In this document: positions 17,444 through 27,010 of the stretch, piece by piece | Layout of the letters: every line of letters starts with the position of its first letter | Position numbering within the stretch: the first letter of the stretch is position 1 | Assembly: GCA_024280115.1 (NCBI GenBank) | Contig: JAJRQT010000073.1 | Location: 1 to 56,759, forward strand | Source of the DNA: Bacteroidota bacterium | GTDB lineage: Bacteria > Bacteroidota > Bacteroidia > Cytophagales > Cyclobacteriaceae | Reading direction: 5' to 3' | Length of the DNA: 56,759 nucleotides | Program-made: the position numbers and the translations under genes | The notes under the pieces: model-generated | What the model was told of the DNA's origin: nothing | Databases searched by the model: none | Seen by the model: only the letters and a program-made list of their open reading frames with translations

Positions 17444-19000
17444 TTATTTATTCAGGTTTATTTTTTCCTTATTTCCCATATTGTCCATTTTCATTCCGAC
17501 AGTTGCGAACTTGATCCATTTCCTCGGCCTTGAGAAAAATGCATTCATCAGCTTCGGGAAGGTTTCGAATTTTATTTTTGTGAACGGATACCAGTGAGGT
17601 TCGATCACTTTATTGTTTGGCCCGATGATGATGGACTTTATATTGGAGAAAGTATGCAGACCATAGTCTCCTTTATACCTTCCGAACCCGCTATTTTTTA
17701 TACCTCCAAAAGGCAGGGCAGGATTGGCTTCTGTGAGCATGTGATTGTTAATCGCCACATTTCCCACTTTCAGGGCTCCCGCCACACGCTCAGCCCTTTT
17801 CAGGTCTTTAGACCAGACGCTGGCGCCAAGGCCATATTCGCTGTCATTTGCTAAAGCAATCACCTCCGGTTCATCGCTAAATTTTAGTAGGGGCAACACC
17901 GGCCCGAAAGTTTCCTCCGAGATCAATTCCATTTCTGTCGTTGCCTCTGTCACCACCGTGGGTGGCATGATCTGCGTTCCTTCGATGGTCGTTCCACCGC
18001 ACAATATTTTGGCGCCTTTTTCTGTAGCTTCCTTCAATTGGGCTTCTACTTTTTTCAATTGAAAATCCGCTGTCATACATCCGACATCCGCATCGCAATC
18101 TTCGCAATCGGGATTGGCAAGTTTGAGTTTCTTCGTCAGGGCTACGATTTTTTCTGTCATGGCATCAAAGATTGATTCGTGCACATAGCAGCGCTCAATA
18201 GATGTGCACGATTGCCCGGCATTGGTGAAGGCAGCCCAAACTAATCCGTTGGCAGTTTTTTCAATATCCACATCGTCAAAAACAATGGCAGGGTCTTTCC
18301 CGCCCAGCTCCAGGTCAACCGGAATCAGGTGCTTAGATGCAGCGGCCATAATTTGCTTACCCGCCCTTGTGCTTCCGGTAAAATGAATTTTATCCGGTCT
18401 TTGCTCAATCAAAGCCGCGCCAGTTTCCTTGCCCCCGTAAACAAACTGAATGGCATCTTTCATAAATCCCGCCCCATCCAGTATTTCCTCGTACATTCCT
18501 TTTAGCGGCGTGACTTCCGATGGTTTATATACTACGGCATTTCCGGCAAGGAAGGCCAAAATTGATGGGAGGAAGCATTGCATCAGCGGGTAATTCCACG
18601 GTGCAATAATCAGTGCAACCCCCATGGGCCCGAACTTAATCTTTGATTTTTTACCCATCAAAATTAAGGGTGTATGCACTTTCTGGTCTTTCAAGATTTT
18701 CTCGGCATGATCGCGGTAGTAGTCGATATTATCGCAAACTTCAAAAATTTCGTTGCTCAAGGCCTCAAATTTGGTTTTCCCGGTTTCACTCACAATCCGT
18801 TCAGAAACGCCATTATAATTCTCGATCAGATATTTGCTGATCTTTACCACCTCAGCAATTCTTTCTTTTACCGACAATGCACCAATCTTCTTTTGTAGCT
18901 CGCGGGCCGTTTCAAATACTTTGTTTAATTCTGCTTGTGACGGCGACTCAATTTCATACAGATGCGCTTTAGTCAATGGGTTGACTACATTTATTTTCAT
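17444..19000 (-). CDS. NAD(P)-dependent aldehyde dehydrogenase
   Basis: The 518-residue protein is a standard ALDH: cofactor site (APWNYPLMQ, KPSEVTP, FTGSTRAGK), catalytic Glu in LELGGKDPA (about 231) and catalytic Cys in NAGQSCTS (about 265). The C-terminal extension (SRPRKWIKFATVG) is basic and aromatic, like the membrane-contact tail of fatty-aldehyde dehydrogenases. The frame reaches a TTG at 19006, but the ATG at 19000 is preferred. It lies 19 bp after the PLP-enzyme gene. It would oxidise the aldehyde made by the GMC enzyme to an acid. Confidence 0.9.
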   Translation of the reverse strand: MKINVVNPLTKAHLYEIESPSQAELNKVFETARELQKKIGALSVKERIAEVVKISKYLIENYNGVSERIVSETGKTKFEALSNEIFEVCDNIDYYRDHAEKILKDQKVHTPLILMGKKSKIKFGPMGVALIIAPWNYPLMQCFLPSILAFLAGNAVVYKPSEVTPLKGMYEEILDGAGFMKDAIQFVYGGKETGAALIEQRPDKIHFTGSTRAGKQIMAAASKHLIPVDLELGGKDPAIVFDDVDIEKTANGLVWAAFTNAGQSCTSIERCYVHESIFDAMTEKIVALTKKLKLANPDCEDCDADVGCMTADFQLKKVEAQLKEATEKGAKILCGGTTIEGTQIMPPTVVTEATTEMELISEETFGPVLPLLKFSDEPEVIALANDSEYGLGASVWSKDLKRAERVAGALKVGNVAINNHMLTEANPALPFGGIKNSGFGRYKGDYGLHTFSNIKSIIIGPNNKVIEPHWYPFTKIKFETFPKLMNAFFSRPRKWIKFATVGMKMDNMGNKEKINLNK

Positions 19001-19019
19001 ATTCAAATTAATTTAACTT

Positions 19020-20261
19020 TTATAAAAAACACATTCCTTCACCTCTGTAGGTAGGAACAACTTTATCAATTTTATTATTTCTGATCAGGTTTAGTTTATT
19101 GAACCGTTCGCAAAGTTCGCCAGCTTTGCTATGCCGGAAAAACACAGGATCGCCAATTTTCAATGTTTCTTTCCCTTTATAAATAATGGGTGTCTGCACC
19201 TCTCCGGCGCCTTCGTTTTTAATGAGTTTTGCGCCATTGGGAAGAAAAGGCAGTGGAGCTTTCAACTTTTCAGTTGATCCCGATGCGATATATCCACCGC
19301 CGGAACAAGTATAAATATTTTTATCAGGGTGCCGGTTGATAGCGCAAGCAAATCCCGCAGCAGGCTGATGCCTGAAGGTGCGGTAATTGTCGAAAAGGTG
19401 TGAATTAAAAAAACCAGAACCCACAGTGACTTCCGTTATAACATCTTCTTTAATGGTTGACTCCAGGCTCCCAGTCCCCCCTCCGTTTACAATTTTAAGG
19501 TCAAAACCCATGGCCCTGATCATATCTACGGCCTTTTTTCTCTTATCCGCAATTTTATTGATGGAGAATTTTTTTAATGACCTGATCACATTGTTCATCA
19601 GCCATTTACCTTCTACCTTGTCCATAACTCCGGCAATCTGGGCTTCATATCCCATGACGCCATCAAGGCTCACAAATTCCATTTTCTTTATTTCTTCCAG
19701 CAAAGATTTCAGCGTATTTGGTTTCCGGATAGAAGACCTCCAGACACCAAAATGCAGGCCGGGAAAATCAACCGACATATCGATATCTACGCTAATCGGG
19801 ATTTTAACCTTGTGTTTTTTTCCGACCTCATTGATCAGATGCACATGATCCAATTTGTCTGTCATCAGGTTGATGTATGAACCATTTTTTATTTCCTTGC
19901 AAATATCTTCGATAACCTCCGCATTTGTTACGGGGTAAGCGATGAGGATATCGTCAAATCCTTTTTGACTGAGAAAAACCGCCTCCGATCCAGAAAATGA
20001 CATGATCCCCTGAAACTGATTGTCGGCCTTAAAAATATAATCGAGAATGTAGGCGCACCTTACAGATTTTGAGGCAATACGGATCGGGATATTTTTACTC
20101 CTTTGCAGAACCTGGTGGATGTTTTCATCGAGCAATTCCATGTCAACAAAGGCAAGGGGCAATTTTTTGCCTTCAAAAATTTCCTTGTATTTTGTATAAT
20201 TTAGTTTCAAACCCGACACCCCTATCTTAATTATTAACAATAAGTCAACCTTAAATCCCAT
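19020..20261 (-). CDS. PLP-barrel enzyme, D-threonine aldolase / D-serine dehydratase-like
   Basis: About 413 residues with the alanine-racemase-like barrel: LAFVDMELLDENI opens the domain, and the PLP lysine is in IRIASKSVRC. A C-terminal D-serine-dehydratase-like beta domain holds GSGFFNSHLFDNY, ACAINRHPD and GDPVFFRHSKAGELCERF, where the late His and Cys match the zinc ligands of that family. It probably acts on a beta-hydroxy D-amino acid or removes an amino group. The start is uncertain: ATG at 20261 is used, while a TTG further upstream and a TTG at the NYTKY segment are also possible. It is the first gene of the operon. Confidence 0.75.
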   Translation of the reverse strand: MGFKVDLLLIIKIGVSGLKLNYTKYKEIFEGKKLPLAFVDMELLDENIHQVLQRSKNIPIRIASKSVRCAYILDYIFKADNQFQGIMSFSGSEAVFLSQKGFDDILIAYPVTNAEVIEDICKEIKNGSYINLMTDKLDHVHLINEVGKKHKVKIPISVDIDMSVDFPGLHFGVWRSSIRKPNTLKSLLEEIKKMEFVSLDGVMGYEAQIAGVMDKVEGKWLMNNVIRSLKKFSINKIADKRKKAVDMIRAMGFDLKIVNGGGTGSLESTIKEDVITEVTVGSGFFNSHLFDNYRTFRHQPAAGFACAINRHPDKNIYTCSGGGYIASGSTEKLKAPLPFLPNGAKLIKNEGAGEVQTPIIYKGKETLKIGDPVFFRHSKAGELCERFNKLNLIRNNKIDKVVPTYRGEGMCFL

Positions 20262-20544
20262 TCGATGGGTGTGAATGTGATTACAGGCCAATCACTTTAT
20301 TCTCCTCACTCTTGGTTTACGATTTACAAAACTATTTTTAGTTGTTAAAGCGTGGACGATATTTTTTTATTCATAAGGGATTAAAATGGCTATCTTGGGA
20401 TATGTGAAAGACGGAGGTTGGAAGCCTGGGGTTTGGATAGCGCTACTGCCAACTACCTCATGGATTTTAGATGTTTTTTAAGAGTTTAAGTAATACAGTC
20501 TCAAAAGGAAAATCCCACTAAGACTATTCTCCGGCAAATTCTAA
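20262..20544. other. Divergent intergenic region, left part
   Basis: It holds the promoter box of the PLP-enzyme operon at 20327-20334 and no gene. The right part of the same 816-bp divergent gap carries the hairpin cluster listed separately and, after it, a degenerate repeat based on CTGAATACTGATTACTG (about 20850-20910). Confidence 0.45.
20327..20334 (-). promoter_or_regulatory. -7 box TAGTTTTG of the oxidation operon
   Basis: The minus strand reads TAGTTTTG, matching TAnnTTTG, about 66 bases before the ATG at 20261. A convincing -33 element is not seen. Confidence 0.45.
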
Positions 20545-20777
20545 AGGGCAACGCCCTGTCAGTTAAAAGGCCAGGACGAAGTAAAACGAAGTCCTGGATT
20601 ACAGAATTGATATACATAAACCCTGAAAGGGTGACACTGATAAACATGAAAAATATGACACCTGCCTTTATATGCAACCTTTCGGGCTTTCAGCCCTTAC
20701 GCGAAATATGACATGAATACTCCGGGCGAAGTGAAACGAAGCCCGGAGCTAATACCTTTAATCCTTTCAGGATTAAA
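20545..20777. repeat. Cluster of six hairpins with shared loops
   Basis: Perfect stems lie at 20545-20557 (AGGGC-AAC-GCCCT), 20571-20597 (CCAGGAC/GTCCTGG), 20620-20632 (ACCCT-GAA-AGGGT), 20684-20696 (GGGCT-TTC-AGCCC), 20720-20748 (CTCCGGGC/GCCCGGAG) and 20757-20777 (TTTAATCCT-TTC-AGGATTAAA). The two large ones share a 13-base loop, GAAGTAAAACGAA and GAAGTGAAACGAA, although their stems differ. The small ones share TTC or GAA loops. This looks like a composite REP-like array or a structured RNA. Confidence 0.65.
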
Positions 20778-21004
20778 ACAAAAAAATTATATCCTCAATG
20801 AGTTATAAACTGGGAGCTGGGTTGTTTTTTCAGCTTGCAGCTATAATCTTAACTGAATACTGATTACTGATCACTGCTTCCTGCTACTGCCACTGTGCTG
20901 AATACTGATTTCCGGGCACCATAATTCATCATTAATAATATCATGATAAAACCGGCATGACAATTTTTCTGTTGCAGTTCATTTTTACAAATAAAACCCA
21001 AAAC

Positions 21005-21012
21005 TACTTTTG
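21005..21012 (+). promoter_or_regulatory. Candidate -7 box TACTTTTG
   Basis: TACTTTTG matches TAnnTTTG 65 bases upstream of the ATG at 21078. The -33 region is AT-rich without a clear TTTG. Confidence 0.35.
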
Positions 21013-21077
21013 CCAACTGGGGAGTCAATCATATATTTACCGTTCTCTACTAATTACTGTTTATAAATACTGAAAGA

Positions 21078-24000
21078 ATGAAACATTTTTTGAAATTGAC
21101 CTTTCTATTATTGTTGATAGGAGGAGTTACTTTTGCACAGAAAAAGAACAAAAAGAAGGAGGTAAAAAAAGAAGAAATATCCCTTCTAACATCCGAAACT
21201 TTAGAAGGGCTCAAATTCAGAAGTATCGGCCCTGCTTTTACTTCCGGTAGAATTGCAGACTTTGCAGTAAGGGAAGATAAACCGAGCGAATATTATGTGG
21301 CGGTCGCTTCTGGCGGGGTATGGAAAACCGTTAATTCCGGCACCACCTGGCAGCCCATTTTCGATAGTGAGGGATCATATTCCATTGGTTGTGTTACATT
21401 CGATCCGAATAACCATCATGTCGTGTGGGTAGGCACCGGCGAAAATAACAATCAACGCAGTGTGGCCTACGGCGATGGAGTTTATAAATCGCTCGATGAC
21501 GGAGAACATTGGGAAAATGTAGGTCTTAAAAATTCTGAACATATCAGTAAAATCCTTATCAACCCAACAAATTCCAATATAATTTATGTAGCGGCTTATG
21601 GTCCACTTTGGTCTGCTGGTGGAGATCGCGGTGTATATAAATCTGTGGATGGGGGCAAGACCTGGAAGGCGGTATTGCAGATCAGTGAGCATACCGGAAT
21701 AGCAGATTTGATCATGGATCCACGAGACCCAAACGTACTATATGCCGCCGCTCATCAGCGTCGAAGGCATGTATTCACCTACATCAGCGGTGGGCCGGAA
21801 TCTGCCATTTATAAATCAGCCGATGGAGGGGATAACTGGACGAAGCAAACAAAAGGGCTTCCCGAAGAAACTGATTTAGGAAGAATAGGCTTAGCGATTT
21901 CACCGGTAAATCCCGATTATGTATTTGCAATCATAGAGGCAGGAGATGATGAAGGTGGCTTTTTCAGGTCAACAAATAGGGGGGAGACATGGAAAAAGTT
22001 ATCTGACTATACCACCAGTGGCAATTATTATATCGAGATCTTCTGCGACCCAGTAAATATCAACCGCATTTATTCCATGGATACATGGTTTCATATTTCA
22101 GACGATGGCGGAAAGACTTTCAAAAAACTAAATGAAAAATGGAAACATGTCGATAATCATGCTTTTTGGGTTGATCCCAACAATACGGATTATTATCTCA
22201 CTGGATGCGATGGCGGGATATATGAGAGTTTTGACCACGGCGATAACTGGCATTTTAAAAGCAATTTTCCGGTGGCTCAATATTATAAAGTCTCCACCGA
22301 CAATGCTGAACCTTTTTATAATGTCTATGGCGGCACTCAGGATAATTATTCTATGGGAGGCCCGTCGCGCACAAAAAATTCGAATGGCATCGTAAATGCA
22401 GACTGGTACGTGACACTCGGTGGCGATGGTTTTGAAACACAGGTCGATCCTACCGACCCCAATATCGTTTATTCCCAATATCAATATGGAAATCCGTTCC
22501 GATACGATAAAAAGAGCGGTGAGATTATCGACATCAAACCGGTGGAGCGAAAGAGCGATGAGCCTTATGTCTGGAACTGGGATGCCCCATTGCTGATCAG
22601 TCCGCATTTGCACACGAGGTTGTATTTTGCCGCCAACAGAGTATTCAGAAGTGATGATAGAGGAAATTCCTGGGAGGTGATCAGTCCAGATCTCACAAGA
22701 AAAATTGACCGGAACAAACTGCCCGTCATGGGCAAAGTATGGGGCGTGGATGCAGTGGCCAAGCATCTTTCAACGACGATTTATGGAAATATTGTGGCTT
22801 TGACAGAATCGCCAAAAAAAGAAGGATTGCTCTATATCGGCACAGACGATGGCCTGGTGCAGGTTACGGAAGATGGTGGTAAAAACTGGCGAAAGCAGGA
22901 TGGTTTTCCCGGTGTGCCAGAAATGACTTATGTAAATATGCTCCTGGCATCTCAGCATGAAGAGCGGTTGGTGTATGCTGCATTCAACAATCATAAAAAA
23001 GGAGATTTTAAACCTTATCTATTAAAAAGCAACGACGCCGGAAAGTCATGGATTTCTATTGCATCCAACCTTCCTGAGCGGGGATCGGTATATGCCATTG
23101 CAGAAGATCATGTGAACCCGAAACTGCTATTTGCCGGCACTGAATTCGGCGTGTTCTTTACCATTGATGGTGGCAAAATGTGGACACAACTAAAAGGCGG
23201 TTTGCCCACGGTGGCCATCCGGGATATAGAAATTCAAAAGCGTGAAAATGATTTGGTTTTAGCATCCTTTGGCCGGGGCTTTTATATTTTAGATGATTAT
23301 TCACCCTTGAGGGAAATTACAGAAGCCTCATTGGGAAAAACAGCGGAAATATTTCCAGTCAAAGATTCCTGGATGTTTATTGAGTCGCGACCGCTCGGTT
23401 TGCGAGGGAAAGCTTTCATGGGAGAATCATACTATTCTGCCGAAAATCCACCGCTTGGCACTGTTTTTACTTTTTATATAAAAGATGAAATTAAAACATT
23501 GAAAAAACAACGCAGGGCCAAAGAGAAGGAGCTTGAAGAAAAAGGTATGCAAGCGACTTATCCGACGAAAGATGAATTGAGGAGGGAAGACAATGAACAA
23601 AAACCTTATTTGTTATTTACCATTAAAGACCGGAATGGCGATGTTGTGAATAGGATCAGGCAGGAGCCGGTAAAAGGAATAAATCGTGCCGTGTGGAATT
23701 TCAGGTACCCTTCGGTGAGCCCGGTGGTGCTTAAAAAACCTGAGGCAAGTATATTTGGGTCAGAAGATATGGGGCCCCTGGCATTGCCCGGAAAATATAC
23801 CGTTTCGCTGGCAAAAGTGGTGGATGGTGAAATTGCCGAATTGGCAGGCCCAAAAGAATTTGAGTGTAAAACCCTTGGTTTTGCGTCTCTGCCGGCAGAA
23901 GATAAAACGGCCATGCTTGCGTTTCAAAAGGAAGTTTCTGAATTGAGAAGAGTTGTTTTAGGGACCAATAAATATGTGGGTGAATTGTCAGAAAAATTGA

Positions 24001-24371
24001 AATTAATGGCAGTTGCGGTAGGAGAAACCCCCGGGATATCAAAAGATGTATTGAACGACATAAGAGGAGTGGAGAAGAAAATTGCGGAAATAAATATTGC
24101 ACTGAATGGTGATGGAAGTATGGCCAAAAGAATGTATCCGACCGGTCCGTCAATCACCGGTCGTGTAGAGTCGATAGTATGGGGATTGTGGGAAACATCA
24201 TCGGCCCCGACAGAAACAATGAAAGCTTCCTATAAAGTTGCGGATGAAATGTTTGATGATATTTATCAGCGTGTGAAAAAAATCGGGGAAATGGATGTGA
24301 TGGTAATAGAAGAAAAACTTGAGGCAGCCGGTGCTCCTTACACCCCGGGCAGACTTCCGGAAAAGAGATAG
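21078..24371 (+). CDS. Secreted Asp-box (VPS10/sortilin-like) beta-propeller protein
   Basis: The 1097-residue protein has a cleavable signal peptide (LLLIGGVTFAQ) and a basic linker. About ten Asp-box motifs then follow, for example SVDGGKTWKAV, SADGGDNWTKQ, SNDAGKSWISI and TIDGGKMWTQL, spaced over residues 80-720 as in VPS10/sortilin propellers. The last third is a Lys/Glu-rich linker, a beta domain and a C-terminal helical region. Such proteins are often auto-annotated as glycosyl hydrolases, but I see no sialidase Arg triad and do not claim enzyme activity. It is alone on the plus strand behind its own promoter. It could bind ligand or protease fragments outside the cell. Confidence 0.8.
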   Translation: MKHFLKLTFLLLLIGGVTFAQKKNKKKEVKKEEISLLTSETLEGLKFRSIGPAFTSGRIADFAVREDKPSEYYVAVASGGVWKTVNSGTTWQPIFDSEGSYSIGCVTFDPNNHHVVWVGTGENNNQRSVAYGDGVYKSLDDGEHWENVGLKNSEHISKILINPTNSNIIYVAAYGPLWSAGGDRGVYKSVDGGKTWKAVLQISEHTGIADLIMDPRDPNVLYAAAHQRRRHVFTYISGGPESAIYKSADGGDNWTKQTKGLPEETDLGRIGLAISPVNPDYVFAIIEAGDDEGGFFRSTNRGETWKKLSDYTTSGNYYIEIFCDPVNINRIYSMDTWFHISDDGGKTFKKLNEKWKHVDNHAFWVDPNNTDYYLTGCDGGIYESFDHGDNWHFKSNFPVAQYYKVSTDNAEPFYNVYGGTQDNYSMGGPSRTKNSNGIVNADWYVTLGGDGFETQVDPTDPNIVYSQYQYGNPFRYDKKSGEIIDIKPVERKSDEPYVWNWDAPLLISPHLHTRLYFAANRVFRSDDRGNSWEVISPDLTRKIDRNKLPVMGKVWGVDAVAKHLSTTIYGNIVALTESPKKEGLLYIGTDDGLVQVTEDGGKNWRKQDGFPGVPEMTYVNMLLASQHEERLVYAAFNNHKKGDFKPYLLKSNDAGKSWISIASNLPERGSVYAIAEDHVNPKLLFAGTEFGVFFTIDGGKMWTQLKGGLPTVAIRDIEIQKRENDLVLASFGRGFYILDDYSPLREITEASLGKTAEIFPVKDSWMFIESRPLGLRGKAFMGESYYSAENPPLGTVFTFYIKDEIKTLKKQRRAKEKELEEKGMQATYPTKDELRREDNEQKPYLLFTIKDRNGDVVNRIRQEPVKGINRAVWNFRYPSVSPVVLKKPEASIFGSEDMGPLALPGKYTVSLAKVVDGEIAELAGPKEFECKTLGFASLPAEDKTAMLAFQKEVSELRRVVLGTNKYVGELSEKLKLMAVAVGETPGISKDVLNDIRGVEKKIAEINIALNGDGSMAKRMYPTGPSITGRVESIVWGLWETSSAPTETMKASYKVADEMFDDIYQRVKKIGEMDVMVIEEKLEAAGAPYTPGRLPEKR

Positions 24372-24625
24372 CCAATGTCAGGAGGTTTCTTATTTAGGAT
24401 ATATTGGTGTCCCGGAAAATTCCCCTTTGAAAAGGAGGCAAGGGGGATTGGTATTGAATATCAAAGAGTTATGATTAATTACAATCCTCTTTTAAAAAAA
24501 AGGGTTCTTTTTAGGACCTGGTTAAAAAGTGTTCATATACGTCAAAAAGCATCATTTTTTCGGGAATTCAATTTTATCCGGACAGCAGGAATTAATATAT
24601 AGAGAATCATAAACAATTTTATAAA

Positions 24626-25675
24626 ATGGTTAATAAATCAAAATTAAAGATTGGTATTGTTGGTTGCGGTACCATTGCTGATATTCATGCCCAGGCCATT
24701 GTGCAATCAGAAAAATTAGAATTGGTTTCAGTTTTCAGTCGAACCGAAGATAAGGCCCGGACAATGGGTGAGAAATATGAAGTTTCCTGGCATACTGAGT
24801 GGGAGGCATTTATTTCTGATTCGAAGCTCGATGCAGTTTCCATCTGCACCCCAAGTGGCAATCATTTGGATTATGGAGAGAAGACCGCAACCTCAGGTAA
24901 ACACGTGATTGTAGAAAAACCAATTGAAGTTACACTTGAGCGGGCAAAACGATTGATCCGTGTTTGTGAAGAAAACCACGTAAAGCTTGCAGTAATTTAT
25001 CAAAGCAGGTTTGTACCGGAAATTCAAGCGCTCAAGCGAAAGCTGGATGAACAGGCAATTGGTAAACTGTTCATGGGCGATGCCCATATTAAATGGTTCA
25101 GGGGTCAGGATTATTATGACAGCGGAGCCTGGAGGGGAACGATTGCCCTGGATGGTGGGGGAGTGCTGATCAATCAGGCCATTCATCCAATAGACCTGCT
25201 GCAATGGTTTATGGGTGATGTAGCAAGTATTTACGGAAAAACAGGTACACTGACTCACGAACGGTTGGAAGGCGAGGACAATGCGGTAGCTGTTATTAGT
25301 TATAAATCCGGAGCTTTGGGTGTAATCGAAGGCTCAACATCCATACAACCGGCACAACCGAGACGAATCGAACTTCATGGAAAAAATGGAACAATTGTAC
25401 TCAATGGCGATGATGTTAAAATAATGAATGCAGATGTGATGGAAACAGATGATCAGGAAAATAAAGGTGAGGCATCAGGAGCATCCAGCCCGTTGGCGGG
25501 TTTTTCTGTAGATCCTCACAGATTTCAGCTTGAATCCATTGCGGATGCAATCAGTGAAGGCAAGGAACCTCCGGTATCAGGATGGGAAAGCCTGAAGTCG
25601 TTGGCCATAGTGTTGGCAATTTACGAATCATCCAAATTAGATATTCCCATAAATATGGATGATTTTATGAAATGA
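24626..25675 (+). CDS. Gfo/Idh/MocA-family NAD(P)-dependent oxidoreductase
   Basis: The 349-residue protein opens with a Rossmann motif (IGIVGCGTIADIHAQAI) and has the family EKP motif (VEKPIEVT, about 93-100), in which Lys contacts cofactor and substrate. The C-terminal alpha/beta domain includes DGGGVLINQAIHPIDLLQW, with the usual catalytic-site His. Enzymes of this type oxidise or reduce sugars, inositols or biliverdin-like substrates. The gene is 254 bp after the propeller gene. The substrate cannot be told from sequence. Confidence 0.9.
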   Translation: MVNKSKLKIGIVGCGTIADIHAQAIVQSEKLELVSVFSRTEDKARTMGEKYEVSWHTEWEAFISDSKLDAVSICTPSGNHLDYGEKTATSGKHVIVEKPIEVTLERAKRLIRVCEENHVKLAVIYQSRFVPEIQALKRKLDEQAIGKLFMGDAHIKWFRGQDYYDSGAWRGTIALDGGGVLINQAIHPIDLLQWFMGDVASIYGKTGTLTHERLEGEDNAVAVISYKSGALGVIEGSTSIQPAQPRRIELHGKNGTIVLNGDDVKIMNADVMETDDQENKGEASGASSPLAGFSVDPHRFQLESIADAISEGKEPPVSGWESLKSLAIVLAIYESSKLDIPINMDDFMK

Positions 25676-26428
25676 TCCAGGGCTCGGGTTCCGGGTTCTG
25701 GGCTATTTTTTATAGGTGCTATTGAAGCTTTGTGTTACATGTGCATAGAATCGGCGAAACACTATCTATTACTACGGAAAAACTTCTTTTCCCACAAAAC
25801 CATGTTCTATGGTTCACAGGCCATTAAATAATCCAAATTTTAATCTGAATCACATCTATAGTATGAATGAGCTTTCAAGGCTAATGTATTTTATGTGTGT
25901 TTTTGAGTAAGATAGTTTATGGATTTTCATTTCTTTTCCATTCGATGAAAAGAAACGAAACAAAGAAAAATCTTGTCAAAACAATGCTTCTGCGCGCATG
26001 GCTTACGCACCCCCCATCGGTCGCCATAGGCTTGCCGACGGCGATGCGCTGTTTTGACAGGCCAACGCTCATAACTCAAGGAAGAAATTTGATCACGGTC
26101 CTTTATTGAAATATTACAAAGATGTCTTCACTTTATCTTCTTGTTTAGAAATTATCCCCCCTCCCAGAAATACCGACTGATCCAATTTTCCTAAAGCCAA
26201 TCGCCCTTACTAAGACTCTGGATAAACTTCTATTTCCACAAGAGTAGCAGTAGCGCCATTTTTTTAACCAGTACGTTCAAATCATTATAATTCTTCTGTA
26301 ACAATCTTTACAATAAATTTTAAAAGAATTAGTGAATTTTGCGGCTTGAAAATCTGTTTTGATTAAAACGGGTCAAATTTCAAAACCAGTTATCAAATTA
26401 ATTTATACAAAACCAAAATTTTCAGAAC
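25676..26428. other. 753-bp intergenic region with a large dispersed repeat
   Basis: A degenerate GGGTTC-type repeat lies right after the stop (25678-25705), then the 323-bp repeat at 25861-26183. The remainder is AT-rich. The GAATTTTG at about 26335 is near the -7 consensus for the next gene, one base off. Confidence 0.5.
25861..26183 (+). repeat. Large dispersed repeat, copy A (323 bp)
   Basis: It matches the reverse complement of 48217-48506 over its full length, starting GTATGAATGAGCTTTCAA and ending CAGAAATACCGACTGATCC. Copy A holds about 30 extra bases at roughly 26016-26046 (a GC-rich palindromic insert around GGTCGCC...GGCGATG) that copy B lacks. A partial relative ends at 44160. The only open frame inside is a 70-codon one that I consider non-coding. 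It is located in intergenic DNA in both cases. Confidence 0.8.
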
Positions 26429-26971
26429 ATGAAATCCTATTTATTCTCACTGCTATTTTTAACATTTATTTTTGCTGGATGTTCCAATTCAAACCAGGAA
26501 AATAATAACCAGGTAAAAATCGGAAAAACTTCATCAGAAACTGCCGAGGCAATTGATGTAGTTGAACTTTTAGCTAATGCAAAAGATTATGATGGTAAAG
26601 AAGTCATTATTACCGGAACCGCCACCCATGTGTGCAAGCATAGTGGAAAACGCCTCCACCTAATGGGAAGTGATGAAAAAACAAAGATACGACTGGAGGC
26701 CGGTGAAATCGGTCAATTCGATCGCGAGTTGGAAGGAAGTGATATTATTGCCAGGGGGGTATTTCATCGGGAAGTTATCGACGAAGAATATTTAGCAAAG
26801 TGGTCCGAGACCCTGGAGAAAGAAGGAAAAGGAGACCATAAGCCAGGCGAAGAGCAGCCAGAGGATGAAGGTAAAATGCAGCGCTACAAGGAAATGATGG
26901 GCAAAACTGCAGATGGGTCCCTCGAAAACTACTGGATAGAAGGCATCAGCTTTGAGACAAAAGAATTGTAG
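26429..26971 (+). CDS. Lipoprotein with an OB-fold-like domain
   Basis: The 180-residue protein has a lipobox (IFAGC, Cys18) and a mature region opening VVELLANAKDYDGKEVIITG, the pattern of small OB-fold (nucleic-acid or ligand-binding type) periplasmic proteins. A CKHSGKRLHL segment with Cys and His could bind metal. The C-terminal third is highly charged and helical. The PepSY-type membrane gene starts 39 bp downstream, so the two probably form an operon. Function is unknown. A metal or cofactor role is only inferred. Confidence 0.65.
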   Translation: MKSYLFSLLFLTFIFAGCSNSNQENNNQVKIGKTSSETAEAIDVVELLANAKDYDGKEVIITGTATHVCKHSGKRLHLMGSDEKTKIRLEAGEIGQFDRELEGSDIIARGVFHREVIDEEYLAKWSETLEKEGKGDHKPGEEQPEDEGKMQRYKEMMGKTADGSLENYWIEGISFETKEL

Positions 26972-27010
26972 TGGGTTTCTTTTTTTAGAATATCATATTT
27001 CAAATTTTTT

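Noticed and set aside
22128..22766. 212-codon minus-strand frame opposite the Asp-box propeller gene
   Set aside because: It is antisense to a clear gene with repeated motifs, and its length follows from the codon bias of the sense strand.
21078..24371. Sialidase/glycoside hydrolase call for the Asp-box protein
   Set aside because: Asp-boxes alone occur in many propellers. The catalytic Arg triad and Tyr/Glu pair of sialidases were not found.
24375..24602. 75-codon plus-strand frame after the propeller gene
   Set aside because: It includes a palindromic TCCCCTTT...AAGGGGGA stretch typical of dispersed repeats and has no protein-like features.
25897..26109. 70-codon frame inside large repeat copy A
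   Set aside because: Copy B lacks about 30 bases of it, so the frame is not maintained between copies.
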